Positions 36,380 through 44,382 of a stretch of 64,000 nt of DNA are shown here, in pieces (the first letter of the stretch is position 1; every line of letters starts with the position of its first letter). The stretch spans positions 1 through 64,000 of the forward strand of contig NZ_JAIXWA010000054.1 in NCBI RefSeq assembly GCF_027482425.1, in the 5' to 3' direction. The notes beneath the pieces were generated by a model, which was not told the DNA's origin, made no database searches, and worked only from the letters and a program-made list of their open reading frames with translations. Source of the stretch: Flavobacterium sp. Its GTDB lineage: Bacteria; Bacteroidota; Bacteroidia; Flavobacteriales; Flavobacteriaceae. The translations under genes were made by a program, and so were the position numbers.

Positions 36380-36486
36380 AGCCCCGATCGCAGCGGCATC
36401 CTCTGGTGATTCCTTGCCAAAGGGGTCGCCAGAGATACAGCGAAGAGCGGGAGGATACGCGTAAAAAGCACAGGCGTCTGCTCCCC
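36380..36486 (+). repeat. Intergenic structured repeat, copy B
   Basis: Starts AGCCCCGATCGCAGCGGC, then a 13-bp inner hairpin (36401-36413 with 36422-36434, eight-base loop) and GATACAGCGAAGAGCGGGA, ending GCTCCCC. Three of the 13 pairs are G-U if transcribed on the plus strand and would be A-C mismatches on the other strand. It lies in the 266-base lepA-thiL gap and its 3' end touches the T-tract of the lepA terminator. Confidence 0.65.
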
Positions 36487-36488
36487 AT

Positions 36489-36514
36489 AAAAAAAGTCCG
36501 GCAAAACCGAACTT
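36489..36514 (-). terminator. Intrinsic terminator of lepA
   Basis: On the minus strand AAGTTCGG, TTTTG, CCGGACTT, then TTTTT; one G-U pair. 34 nt beyond the lepA stop. Confidence 0.8.
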
Positions 36515-36547
36515 CATTTATAATTCAAAATTTAAAATAGTCAAAAA

Positions 36548-38344
36548 CTAGTCGTTCAACTTCAACACGGCCATGAACGCCGACTGTGGAATTTCGACAT
36601 TTCCTACTTGACGCATGCGTTTTTTACCGGCTTTTTGTTTTTCCAACAACTTACGTTTACGCGAGATATCTCCCCCGTAACATTTTGCAGTAACGTCTTT
36701 TCGTAAGGCTTTAATCGTTTCACGCGCAATGATTTTGGCGCCAATTGCGGCTTGAATCGGGATGTCAAATTGTTGTCTCGGAATCAATTCGCGCAATTTC
36801 TCACACATTTTCTTTCCAATATGGTACGCATTGTCTTCGTGAATCAAGGCCGACAGCGCGTCTACCGAATTGGCATTCAACAGCACATCTAATCGCACCA
36901 ATTTCGACGTGCGCATCCCAATCGGATGGTAGTCAAACGACGCATACCCTTTGGAAACCGTTTTCAATCGGTCGTAAAAGTCAAATACAATTTCAGCCAG
37001 TGGCATGTCGAAGTTCAATTCCACACGCTCTGTCGTCAAATAGGTTTGATTCGTGATAATACCTCGTTTTTCGATACACAAACTCATGACGTTTCCAACG
37101 AAATCCGACTTGGTAATGATGGTTGCTTTGATATACGGTTCTTCTACGCGGTCGAGCTTTGAGGGCTCGGGCAAGTCCGAAGGGTTGTTGACAATAATCG
37201 GTGTTTCGGGTTCTTTTTTGGTATACGCCAAGTACGAAACGTTGGGAACTGTGGTGATTACGGTCATATTGAACTCGCGTTCCAAACGTTCCTGAATAAT
37301 TTCCAAGTGCAACATGCCCAAGAATCCGCAACGGAAACCGAAGCCCAAGGCCGCCGAACTCTCAGGAGCAAAAACCAACGAAGCATCATTCAATTGCAAT
37401 TTTTCCATAGAAGCGCGTAAATCCTCATAATCTTCGGTGTCTACAGGATAAATTCCCGCAAATACCATCGGTTTTACATCCTCAAATCCTTGAATCATTT
37501 GCGTGGTCGGCGTTTTCGCATCGGTAATCGTGTCACCCACTTTTACATCTTTCGCTTCTTTAATTCCCGAAATCAAGTAGCCTACATCGCCGCAACCGAT
37601 AACGTCTTTGGGGACTTGGTTCAATTTTAAAGTACCCACTTCATCGGCAAAATATTCGTTGCCTGTCGACATGAATTTGATTTTTTGGCCTTTGCGAATT
37701 TCTCCGTTTTTCACCCGGAAAATAACTTCAATACCGCGGAACGGATTGTACACTGAGTCAAAAATCAACGCCTGTAAGGGTTCGTCCTTGTCGCCTTTAG
37801 GTGCTGGAATGCGCTCCACAATGGCTTCTAAAATTTTATCGACCCCAAAGCCTGTTTTCCCAGAGGCATGAATAATGTCCTCCAATTTACAGCCGAGCAA
37901 GTCCACAATATCATCGCTCACTTCCTCGGGATTGGCACTGGGTAAGTCTACTTTATTCAAGACAGGAATAATTTCAAGATCGTTTTCCAACGCCAAGTAC
38001 AAGTTGGAAATCGTCTGCGCCTGAATGCTTTGCGCGGCATCCACAATCAATAACGCGCCTTCGCAAGCAGCGATCGATCGCGAAACTTCATACGAAAAGT
38101 CCACATGACCGGGCGTGTCAATCAAATTTAAAATGTATTTTTCACCTTTATAGGTATACTCCATCTGAATCGCGTGACTCTTAATGGTAATCCCGCGTTC
38201 CCGCTCCAAGTCCATATTGTCCAAAAGCTGCGCCTGCGCCTCGCGTGCCGTCACCGTTTGCGTCGAGTCCAATAAGCGATCGGCCAACGTACTTTTTCCG
38301 TGGTCAATGTGGGCAATAATGCAAAAATTCCGAATGTTCTTCAT
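36548..38344 (-). CDS. lepA: Elongation factor 4 (LepA)
   Basis: A 598-residue translational GTPase that acts on stalled or initiating ribosomes. G motifs are visible: [27 protein letters not shown] and [10 protein letters not shown], followed by the EF-G-like domains and the LepA C-terminal domain ([23 protein letters not shown]). The ATG at 38344 (MKNIRNF) gives the standard length; a TTG two codons earlier is less likely. The 370-base region upstream holds AT-rich tandem repeats and repeat copy C rather than a recognisable promoter. Confidence 0.97.
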   Translation of the reverse strand: MKNIRNFCIIAHIDHGKSTLADRLLDSTQTVTAREAQAQLLDNMDLERERGITIKSHAIQMEYTYKGEKYILNLIDTPGHVDFSYEVSRSIAACEGALLIVDAAQSIQAQTISNLYLALENDLEIIPVLNKVDLPSANPEEVSDDIVDLLGCKLEDIIHASGKTGFGVDKILEAIVERIPAPKGDKDEPLQALIFDSVYNPFRGIEVIFRVKNGEIRKGQKIKFMSTGNEYFADEVGTLKLNQVPKDVIGCGDVGYLISGIKEAKDVKVGDTITDAKTPTTQMIQGFEDVKPMVFAGIYPVDTEDYEDLRASMEKLQLNDASLVFAPESSAALGFGFRCGFLGMLHLEIIQERLEREFNMTVITTVPNVSYLAYTKKEPETPIIVNNPSDLPEPSKLDRVEEPYIKATIITKSDFVGNVMSLCIEKRGIITNQTYLTTERVELNFDMPLAEIVFDFYDRLKTVSKGYASFDYHPIGMRTSKLVRLDVLLNANSVDALSALIHEDNAYHIGKKMCEKLRELIPRQQFDIPIQAAIGAKIIARETIKALRKDVTAKCYGGDISRKRKLLEKQKAGKKRMRQVGNVEIPQSAFMAVLKLND

Positions 38345-38381
38345 CGTCAATAGTCCTTTTTTTGTAGCGCAATAATTTAAA

Positions 38382-38421
38382 AATTCAAAATTTCTAATTC
38401 AAAATTTCTAATTCAAAATTT
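38382..38421. repeat. AT-rich 14-bp tandem repeat
   Basis: Almost three units of aattcaaaatttct (38382, 38396, 38410) directly adjoining repeat copy C. Similar attcaaaattt strings flank copy B (36520-36540), and a looser ttataattcatcattcaaaa precedes copy A. Confidence 0.7.
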
Positions 38422-38431
38422 AGAATAATAG

Positions 38432-38526
38432 TTAGGGCGCTCTCGTCGTTCCTCCTCACCGGGCTTTCCGCAGTACACGCCAGCCTCACGGCAACGGCGG
38501 GGTACTTCGCTTCAATCCCTAGCGCA
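38432..38526 (-). repeat. Intergenic structured repeat, copy C
   Basis: On the minus strand GCGCTAGGGATTGAAGCG, a GTAC-bounded inner stem (GCCGTTGCC with GGCTGGC), GCGGAAAGCCCGG and the ending GAGCGCCCTAA. It lies between the divergent lepA and dusB genes; unlike the other five copies it does not abut a terminator. The rest of the 370-base gap has no gene that I can support. Confidence 0.6.
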
Positions 38527-38693
38527 ACATCGTGCAAATATAGTTTAAAGTTTACAATTTTAGGGGCCTCATTGGGCAATAGAAGCGTTTGTTTTTGTGC
38601 ATTTTTTCATGTTTATAATTGATTAACAAATGTTTAGCGCTAGCATTAATCGCTTTTCCTTTGGTTTTCATAAGATTAATTCTCTAATAGTAC

Positions 38694-38701
38694 TATTTTT
38701 G
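38694..38701 (+). promoter_or_regulatory. -7 element of dusB
   Basis: Exact TATTTTTG 20 nt upstream of the dusB ATG; no TTG at the standard distance. Confidence 0.45.
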
Positions 38702-38721
38702 CACTCAGAAAAAAGACGTGT

Positions 38722-39711
38722 ATGCCCAAAATTGGCTCCATCGAACTCCCGGATTTCCCGCTTTTACTCGCGCCTATGGAGGATGTGAGTGATCCGCCGT
38801 TTCGCCGTTTGTGTAAAATGCACGGCGCCGATTTGATGTATTCGGAGTTTATTTCCTCCGAAGGCTTAATTCGTGACGCCATCAAAAGTCGGATGAAATT
38901 GGACATCTTCGATTACGAACGTCCGGTTGGCATTCAAATTTTTGGAGGCGATGAAGAGGCAATGGCCATGAGTGCGAAAATTGTCGAAGCGGTAGAACCC
39001 GATTTATTGGATATCAATTTTGGTTGCCCTGTAAAAAAAGTGGTGTGTAAAGGTGCCGGCGCGGGTGTTTTAAAAGATGTCGATTTGATGGTGCGACTCA
39101 CCAAAGCTGTTGTAAAAAGTACGCATTTGCCCGTTACCGTAAAAACCCGTCTAGGTTGGGACGAGAGTTCGATCAATATTGATGAGGTAGCCGAACGGTT
39201 GCAGGATGTTGGGATTCAAGCCTTGACCATTCACGGACGTACGCGCGCGCAAATGTACAAGGGACATTCTGATTGGACACACATCGCACGGGTCAAAAAC
39301 AACCCGCGTATTCATATTCCGATATTCGGAAATGGCGATATTGATTCACCCGAGAAAGCCTTGGAGTACAAGAACAAATTTGGATTGGACGGCATCATGA
39401 TCGGTCGTGCTGCCATTGGTTATCCTTGGATTTTTAACGAAATCAAACATTTTTTTCAAACCGGGCAACACCTGCCAGTTCCTACCCTTGTCGATCGGGT
39501 GGAAGCAGCACGCAATCACTTGCTTTGGTCGATGGAATGGAAAGGGGAACGCTTGGGCATTGTAGAAATGCGCCGCCATTATACCAATTATTTCAAAGGG
39601 ATTCCCAATTTTAAAGAATACAAAAATCGCTTAGTCACCACCGATGATCGCGATGCTTTACTGGGTGTTTTTGATGAAATTATTGAATCGTTTTCTGGCG
39701 TAGTATTTTAA
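38722..39711 (+). CDS. dusB: tRNA-dihydrouridine synthase
   Basis: A 329-residue FMN enzyme that reduces uridine to dihydrouridine in the D loop of tRNAs. The TIM-barrel motifs LLAPMEDVSDPPFRRLC near residue 14, the catalytic-Cys segment NFGCPVKKVVCKGAGAGVLKD near 95-115, TVKTRLGW, TIHGRTRAQMYKG and GNGDI are all present. The catalytic cysteine is most likely the second one (VVCKGAG). DusB is the closest bacterial type. It overlaps the convergent permease gene by four bases. Confidence 0.93.
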   Translation: MPKIGSIELPDFPLLLAPMEDVSDPPFRRLCKMHGADLMYSEFISSEGLIRDAIKSRMKLDIFDYERPVGIQIFGGDEEAMAMSAKIVEAVEPDLLDINFGCPVKKVVCKGAGAGVLKDVDLMVRLTKAVVKSTHLPVTVKTRLGWDESSINIDEVAERLQDVGIQALTIHGRTRAQMYKGHSDWTHIARVKNNPRIHIPIFGNGDIDSPEKALEYKNKFGLDGIMIGRAAIGYPWIFNEIKHFFQTGQHLPVPTLVDRVEAARNHLLWSMEWKGERLGIVEMRRHYTNYFKGIPNFKEYKNRLVTTDDRDALLGVFDEIIESFSGVVF

Positions 39712-40907
39712 TCCAACATTTTCTCGGAAACGCGACTGCTGGCAATACCGCTCGACAACATTCCCAAAACAATAACGGTAAGCCATACTAAGGCCAAATT
39801 TTCCCAATGAAATTCGATGGGATAGGCCAAGGTTTCGGTAATCATAATGAGTTGGTATTGCTGTTGCATAACCACCAACAGCGATCCTAGGAGAAGGCCA
39901 ACCATTCCCCCGAAAACGCTCAAAAGGGTTCCTTGTAAAAAGAAAATTTGCCGTAATTGAGGTAAAGTTACACCCAAACTGAATAGGGTTTTTAGATTGT
40001 TTTTCTTGTCCAAAATCATCATGATTAAAGCGCCTGCTAAACTAAAAAGCGCCATGATGATCACAAGGGTAAAGATGAGGTACACTGCGACATTCTCCGA
40101 ATTCAACATTTTGTATAATGTTTCATTAAGCTGGGCACGATTTTTCACCACAGTATTCGGAATATATTTTTCGAGTGTAGCGACAATTTGCTCCTCAGAA
40201 GCGTTGGGTTCAAGTCGGATCTCGAGATTGGTAATTTCATAGGGTTTTAATTGCACTACTGCTTGCGCCAACCGTAAGTCGGCAAACACATAACGGTTGT
40301 CCATTTCTTCATTAATGGCATAAATCCCTACAGGATAAATGCGCTCTATGATAAAGGAGTCCTCCGGATTTAATCCCAAATCACCGCGACCGGGTTTGGG
40401 CGCATACACTTCAAAAGCATTTTGGTAATCTAGGAGTCCCAACGACAGTTTTTCCGAGAGGCCATAACCAATCACCACTTGATCCGTATTGGGTTCGAGC
40501 CACTGCCCATTAAATAATTTTTCAGGAGTTTTGGAAACCTGACCAAACTGGGTATCGACCCCCTTGAGTAAAGAAAATTGCGTTTTCCCATCAAATAAAA
40601 ACATGACGCGTTTTTCGACAACCTGACTGAAATGGGCCACTCCCTCAATTTTTTTTATTTTTTGAGCTTGCGCAGGCGTGAAGGAAAAATGAGTGCCCGA
40701 TTTAGGAAATACTTTCAAATCAGGGTCCAAGTCATTGGAAAAAGACAGGCTAAATGTCCGTAGACCACTAAAAACAGACAGCACAACAAACAGCGCTAGG
40801 GCGCCTACAATAATACTTAAGGAAGCAATACCCGTAATGATATTGATGGCGGTGTTTTTACTGCGTGAAAACAAATACCGACGGGCGATGTAGAGCGAAA
40901 GGTTCAC
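39708..40907 (-). CDS. ABC transporter permease, LolC/E-FtsX type
   Basis: A 399-residue inner-membrane protein with an N-terminal helix (AINIITGIASLSIIVGALAL near 17-36), a periplasmic MacB_PCD-like domain (about 45-265), and three C-terminal helices (about 275-390) in FtsX arrangement. The family includes LolC/LolE, which release lipoproteins from the inner membrane, and this is the likeliest role in a lipoprotein-rich bacterium. No ATPase gene is adjacent; LolD would have to be elsewhere. It immediately follows rbfA (no gap), so the two are cotranscribed. Confidence 0.88.
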   Translation of the reverse strand: MNLSLYIARRYLFSRSKNTAINIITGIASLSIIVGALALFVVLSVFSGLRTFSLSFSNDLDPDLKVFPKSGTHFSFTPAQAQKIKKIEGVAHFSQVVEKRVMFLFDGKTQFSLLKGVDTQFGQVSKTPEKLFNGQWLEPNTDQVVIGYGLSEKLSLGLLDYQNAFEVYAPKPGRGDLGLNPEDSFIIERIYPVGIYAINEEMDNRYVFADLRLAQAVVQLKPYEITNLEIRLEPNASEEQIVATLEKYIPNTVVKNRAQLNETLYKMLNSENVAVYLIFTLVIIMALFSLAGALIMMILDKKNNLKTLFSLGVTLPQLRQIFFLQGTLLSVFGGMVGLLLGSLLVVMQQQYQLIMITETLAYPIEFHWENLALVWLTVIVLGMLSSGIASSRVSEKMLD

Positions 40908-41300
40908 TTACGATTTTTTGCGTTTGGCTAAAAGGTCGCGGTTTTCAATAGGATTTTCTTCACCCGCTAAAGCGCGGTCAATTTTTTCAATGTATTCTAA
41001 GGAGTCATCAATGTAAAAAAGCAAGTTGGGGACTTTTCGCAATTGCAACTTCACCCGTTGTGATAAATCGTGTTTGATCAAAGGGGTGTTGGAACGGATT
41101 GCTTCAAGAATTTCGGGTCCTTTTTCGGCGGGAAAAATGCTGAGAAAAACTTTCGCAATGGACAAGTCCGTGGTTACATTGACTTTGGAAACCGATATGA
41201 TCAAATTGGCAATACCATTTTTACGAACTTCGCCTTGCAAAATATCGACCAAGTCTTTTTGCAATACGCTTCCTATTTTTTTCTGTCTATTCGATTCCAT
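40908..41300 (-). CDS. rbfA: Ribosome-binding factor A
   Basis: A 130-residue KH-type protein that matures the 30S subunit by aiding 16S 5'-end processing. Conserved features are ESNRQKKIGSVLQKDL at the start, VTTDLSIAKVFLSIFP and RKVPNLLFYIDDSLEY. The ATG at 41300 is preferred over the frame's upstream codons because those lie within or upstream of the TATTTTTG element at 41305-41312. The message would then be leaderless, with only four bases between promoter element and ATG. It is followed directly by the permease gene. Confidence 0.93.
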   Translation of the reverse strand: MESNRQKKIGSVLQKDLVDILQGEVRKNGIANLIISVSKVNVTTDLSIAKVFLSIFPAEKGPEILEAIRSNTPLIKHDLSQRVKLQLRKVPNLLFYIDDSLEYIEKIDRALAGEENPIENRDLLAKRKKS

Positions 41301-41304
41301 GCGA

Positions 41305-41312
41305 CAAAAATA
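41305..41312 (-). promoter_or_regulatory. -7 element of rbfA
   Basis: The minus strand reads TATTTTTG, then TCGC, then ATG. This is the closest promoter-to-start spacing in the window. Confidence 0.55.
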
Positions 41313-41378
41313 CAATATTAATCGGAATATGCTTTCCGACTTCTACGACAAAAACACGACTACCTTTTTGGGTTTTAC

Positions 41379-41386
41379 TATCTTTG
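41379..41386 (+). promoter_or_regulatory. -7 element of the epimerase gene
   Basis: Exact TATCTTTG 15 nt before the ATG at 41402. The frame's earlier start at 41384 overlaps this element. Confidence 0.5.
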
Positions 41387-41401
41387 TGGGAAAGAATTAA
41401 A

Positions 41402-41803
41402 ATGCAAAAAATAGAACACATCGGAATTGCTGTAAAATCGTTAGCTGAATCCAATCTCCTTTTTGAAGCTTTGCTGGGCGTGCCGTCTTATAAAGAGGAA
41501 GAAGTGAGTAGTGAAGGCGTAAAAACCTCTTTTTTTAGGAACGGCCCCAATAAGATTGAACTCTTAGAGGCTACCCGACCCGACAGTCCCATAGCAAAAT
41601 TTATTGAGAAAAAAGGTGAAGGGATTCATCACATTGCTTTCGATGTGGCTGATATTGAAGCCGAAATGGAACGGTTAACCGCAGCAGGATTTGTATTGCT
41701 CAACGAGCAGCCTAAGCGCGGCGCAGATAATAAATTGGTGGTTTTTCTTCATCCCAAATCGACCAACGGTGTTTTGATTGAGTTGTGTCAAGACGCAGGG
41801 TGA
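41402..41803 (+). CDS. mce: Methylmalonyl-CoA epimerase
   Basis: A 133-residue vicinal-oxygen-chelate protein that interconverts (R)- and (S)-methylmalonyl-CoA between propionyl-CoA carboxylase and the mutase. MQKIEHIGIAVKSL carries the first metal His, GEGIHHIAFDVADIEAEM the second, and FLHPKSTNGVLIELCQ the closing Glu. Length is normal. The mutase and carboxylase genes are not in this window. It is divergent from rbfA with about 100 nt between the starts. Confidence 0.92.
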   Translation: MQKIEHIGIAVKSLAESNLLFEALLGVPSYKEEEVSSEGVKTSFFRNGPNKIELLEATRPDSPIAKFIEKKGEGIHHIAFDVADIEAEMERLTAAGFVLLNEQPKRGADNKLVVFLHPKSTNGVLIELCQDAG

Positions 41804-41913
41804 TGTTAACTCCAAAAAAGTATTGCAAGAAACTATAATTAATAGTAATATTGCATCGCTGAATGCTTGACGAATTACGATAAATTCATACCATAGCAAA
41901 TAAACAGCCCATA

Positions 41914-41987
41914 GGTCCTATAGCTCAGTTGGTTAGAGCACCTGACTCATAATCAGGTGGTCCTTGGTTCGAGCCCAAGTGGGACCA
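41914..41987 (+). tRNA. tRNA with CAT anticodon (Ile2 or elongator Met)
   Basis: A complete 74-nt cloverleaf: acceptor GGTCCTA/TGGGACC, D arm GCTC..GAGC, anticodon stem CCTGA/TCAGG with loop CTCATAA (CAT at 41948-41950), T arm CTTGG/CCAAG and discriminator A. CCA is not encoded. Pairs C4-G69 and C5-G68 are present; these are the determinants that TilS uses in E. coli tRNA-Ile2, so lysidine modification and an Ile (AUA) identity are more likely than elongator Met. The structure is certain; the identity is inferred. Confidence 0.93.
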
Positions 41988-41991
41988 CGTT

Positions 41992-42022
41992 AAAGCCTTG
42001 CCTTTTCTGCAAGGCTTTTTTT
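41992..42022 (+). terminator. Intrinsic terminator after the tRNA
   Basis: AAAGCCTTGC pairs perfectly with GCAAGGCTTT around CTTTTCT, then T7. Confidence 0.9.
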
Positions 42023-42029
42023 ATAGCGT

Positions 42030-42084
42030 TTAGGGCGAGCTCCGAAGTCTTGGAATTACCCCGAGAGGGACGATTCGGGGAGCC
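42030..42084 (-). repeat. Intergenic structured repeat, short copy F
   Basis: On the minus strand GGCTCCCCGAATCG, a CCCCGA/TCGGGG hairpin, and ACTTCGGAGCTCGCCCTAAA, seven bases from the tRNA terminator T-run. The GCTCGCCCTAA end matches copies C, D and E. The core is shortened, so this may be a deletion derivative. The remaining 250 bases before the next gene hold nothing else I can support. Confidence 0.4.
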
Positions 42085-42305
42085 AATTAATAAATCGATT
42101 TCACTATAAATAAGAAATGTCAATTGAAGTAAAAAAAGGGTATAGATTTCATGGATATGACAATCCTTAGTCAATTTTGGTTGTAAATTTTATCCTCGGG
42201 CACAAACCAAAAACCTATTTTTTTCGTTATTACTAGGGAAGCATGATAAAGGCTACGATATTGTGAAATGTTTTACAACTCGTTTAAAATATGAAGTAAA
42301 AAATT

Positions 42306-42334
42306 TTGACAAAGCGTTTTTTTTTATACTTTTA
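42306..42334 (+). promoter_or_regulatory. Probable promoter of the small sorting-signal gene
   Basis: TTG at 42306-42308, an 18-nt T-rich spacer and TACTTTTA at 42327-42334 (one base off TAnnTTTG), six bases before the ATG. Confidence 0.45.
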
Positions 42335-42340
42335 CGCCCT

Positions 42341-42544
42341 ATGAAAATTGACCCATCGAAAGTAATTCTAATCACTCTAGCGATTTTGTGCGGTAATATA
42401 ACCTTTGCAGCACCTAATCCGCCTGCGCCAATTCCACCACCACCACCAGGACTTCCGGTGGATGAAGGGTTGGTTTTTTTAGCCCTTTCGTCAGTTGCGT
42501 ATGTATTATATAAATTCACACAATATAAAAAAGCTTCAAATTAA
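42341..42544 (+). CDS. Small exported protein with PID-CTERM-like tail
   Basis: A 67-residue protein from the ATG at 42341; the frame extends to 42263, but that part covers the promoter. A signal peptide (MKIDPSKVILITLAILCGNI) is followed by a proline run (NPPAPIPPPPPGLPVDEG), one hydrophobic helix (LVFLALSSVAYVLYKF) and a basic end (KKASN). The PxG-P(V/I)D-xGL-helix-basic layout is what I recall for the PID-CTERM putative sorting signal of Bacteroidota. Almost the whole mature protein is the signal. No sortase-like protease gene is in the window. The terminator overlaps its stop codon. Confidence 0.7.
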   Translation: MKIDPSKVILITLAILCGNITFAAPNPPAPIPPPPPGLPVDEGLVFLALSSVAYVLYKFTQYKKASN

Positions 42545-42566
42545 TTTTTGAAGCTTTTCTTTTTTA
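42529..42566 (+). terminator. Intrinsic terminator of the small sorting-signal gene
   Basis: AAAAGCTTCAAA pairs perfectly with TTTGAAGCTTTT around TTAATT; T-run CTTTTTT follows. It also lies at the 3' side of ribE on the other strand, with A-flanks that could serve both. Confidence 0.85.
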
Positions 42567-42585
42567 TTTAAACGAATTTCTAGGA

Positions 42586-43176
42586 TTACTTTCCTATTTC
42601 ATAGAGTCGAGCGACATATTTTCCAATAACATCAAACTCTAAATTGACAGGCGTGCCTATAGTAAAGGTGTGAAAATTCGTGTGTTCGTATGTGTAAGGA
42701 ATAATGGCGACACTAAAAGCATTCTTTTTCGAATCAACTACGGTCAAACTAGTACCGTTTACAGTAATCGATCCCTTCTCGATAGTCACATTGTTGGTCT
42801 GCGCGTCATATTCAAAGGTAAAATACCAACTTCCTTCGGCTTCACGAATTGCTGTGCAGGTGCCTACTTGATCTATGTGTCCTTGAACAATGTGTCCGTC
42901 CAATCTGTCGCCTAATTTCATTGCGCGTTCGAGGTTCAATTTATCTCCAACTTTCCATTGCCCTACATTTGTTTTCAAAAGGGTTTCCTGAATAGCCGTT
43001 ACGGTGTATTGATTGCCATCGATGGCGACTACGGTTAAACACACCCCGTTGTGGGCAACACTTTGGTCTATTTTAAGTTCGGAAGTAAGTTCGGAAGCCA
43101 CCGTAATATGAAGGTTTTCCTGTTCTTTTACTAGTGCTGTTATGGTTCCAAGGGTTTCTATAATGCCTGTAAACAT
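42586..43176 (-). CDS. ribE: Riboflavin synthase
   Basis: A 196-residue enzyme that converts two 6,7-dimethyl-8-ribityllumazine molecules to riboflavin. Two lumazine-binding repeats are visible: MFTGIIETLG with SVAHNGVCLTVV at 1-50, and HIVQGHIDQVG with GSITVNGTSLTVVD at 97-148. The length is typical. It is divergent from pdxA, and no FMN riboswitch was seen in the 64-base spacer. Confidence 0.95.
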   Translation of the reverse strand: MFTGIIETLGTITALVKEQENLHITVASELTSELKIDQSVAHNGVCLTVVAIDGNQYTVTAIQETLLKTNVGQWKVGDKLNLERAMKLGDRLDGHIVQGHIDQVGTCTAIREAEGSWYFTFEYDAQTNNVTIEKGSITVNGTSLTVVDSKKNAFSVAIIPYTYEHTNFHTFTIGTPVNLEFDVIGKYVARLYEIGK

Positions 43177-43193
43177 TTGTCGTTTTTATTTTC

Positions 43194-43201
43194 TAAATTT
43201 G
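43194..43201 (+). promoter_or_regulatory. -7 element of pdxA
   Basis: Exact TAAATTTG 39 nt upstream of the pdxA ATG, downstream of the ribE start on the opposite strand. Confidence 0.45.
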
Positions 43202-43240
43202 TCCATCAAAAGTACGCATTTAAATCGACTTCATTTACCC

Positions 43241-44305
43241 ATGAAAAAAGCGGAGAATATTATAGTAGGAATTGCAGTTGGAGATCTTAACGGGATTGGT
43301 TGTGAAGTGATTTTAAAAACCTTTGAAGACACTCGTATGTTGGAATTGTGTACGCCCGTTTTGTTTGCTAACGTTAAAGTAATTTCTTTTATCAAAAAAA
43401 GCATGCAGTCGGAGTTGCCGCTTCATGGGATTGACCGTTTGGATCAATTAATTGTTGGAAAAGTTAATGTACTTAATGTGTGGAAGGAATCGGTAGACAT
43501 TCAGTTTGGACAATTGGATGATCAAGTGGGAAGCTATGCTATTAAATCGTTTGTAGCCGCCACCGAAGCTTTAAAAAGTGATGCTATAGATGTGTTGGTT
43601 ACGGCACCCATCAACAAGTATTCGATACAATCGGAGGATTTTTCATTTCCTGGCCACACCGATTATCTCGATCAACAATTAGAGGGCAATGCCTTAATGT
43701 TGATGGTTCACGATCGATTGCGTGTAGGTTTGTTGACCGACCATGTTCCTGTTAATGAGGTATCGCAACACTTAACGCGCGAAAGGGTTCATCAAAAGAT
43801 TCGAACGGTTTATGAAACCTTAAAACAAGATTTTCGCATCAATCGTCCAAAAATTGCGGTCCTTGGATTGAATCCTCATGCTGGGGATAATGGCGTTATT
43901 GGTAAAGAAGATCAAGAAATATTAAAACCTGAAATACAAAAATTGTTTGATCAAGGTGTGTTAGTGTTTGGGCCCTATTCCGCAGATGGCTTTTTTGGCT
44001 CGGGACAGCATGAAAAGTTTGATGCCGTAATTGCCTCCTATCACGACCAAGGGTTGATTCCTTTTAAAACGCTTTCTTTTGGTTCGGGAGTGAATTACAC
44101 CGCGGGCTTGCATAAAATTCGCACCTCACCCGATCACGGAACAGCCTTTGAAATTGCGGGGAAAAATCAAGCAGATGCCACTTCTTTTAAAGAAGCAGTA
44201 TACCTTGCTCTTGACATTTATAAGGCCCGTCATGAATATAAGGAATGGTCGAAAAACCCCTTAAAAATTAAAGAAAAACAGTTGGAATCAAAAAAAGGGC
44301 ATTAA
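43241..44305 (+). CDS. pdxA: 4-hydroxythreonine-4-phosphate dehydrogenase
   Basis: A 354-residue enzyme of pyridoxal-phosphate synthesis that oxidises 4-phosphohydroxy-L-threonine with NAD. Visible are GIAVGDLNGIGCEVILK near residue 9, the metal-site segments FPGHTDYL (near 141) and ASYHDQGLIPFK (near 266), and NPHAGDNGVIGKED. The ATG at 43241 (MKKAENI) is chosen because the earlier part of the frame overlaps the ribE start and the promoter. It is followed by the yceD-rpmF-fab cluster. Confidence 0.94.
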   Translation: MKKAENIIVGIAVGDLNGIGCEVILKTFEDTRMLELCTPVLFANVKVISFIKKSMQSELPLHGIDRLDQLIVGKVNVLNVWKESVDIQFGQLDDQVGSYAIKSFVAATEALKSDAIDVLVTAPINKYSIQSEDFSFPGHTDYLDQQLEGNALMLMVHDRLRVGLLTDHVPVNEVSQHLTRERVHQKIRTVYETLKQDFRINRPKIAVLGLNPHAGDNGVIGKEDQEILKPEIQKLFDQGVLVFGPYSADGFFGSGQHEKFDAVIASYHDQGLIPFKTLSFGSGVNYTAGLHKIRTSPDHGTAFEIAGKNQADATSFKEAVYLALDIYKARHEYKEWSKNPLKIKEKQLESKKGH

Positions 44306-44310
44306 GGCTT

Positions 44311-44338
44311 TTGAATTTGATATAAATTTATATCTTTG
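44311..44338 (+). promoter_or_regulatory. Promoter of yceD-rpmF
   Basis: TTG at 44311, a 17-nt spacer and TATCTTTG at 44331-44338, 44 nt before the yceD ATG. Confidence 0.6.
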
Positions 44339-44382
44339 CACTCCCAAAGTTGAGGCTTGCAGTTAGGCAAATTGGTGAAACG

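Noticed and set aside
35236-36547. TPP riboswitch upstream of thiL
   Set aside because: The gap between lepA and thiL contains only the terminator and repeat copy B; no conserved thi-box segments were found by eye.
41953-42174. Minus-strand reading frame over the tRNA ending in VPLGLEPRTT
   Set aside because: This ending is the familiar false translation of the antisense strand of a tRNA; the frame has no other support.
41988-42340. Possible integration site next to the tRNA
   Set aside because: No integrase, no duplicated tRNA 3' end and no foreign genes; the GC-rich hairpin there is explained better as a short copy of the intergenic repeat family.
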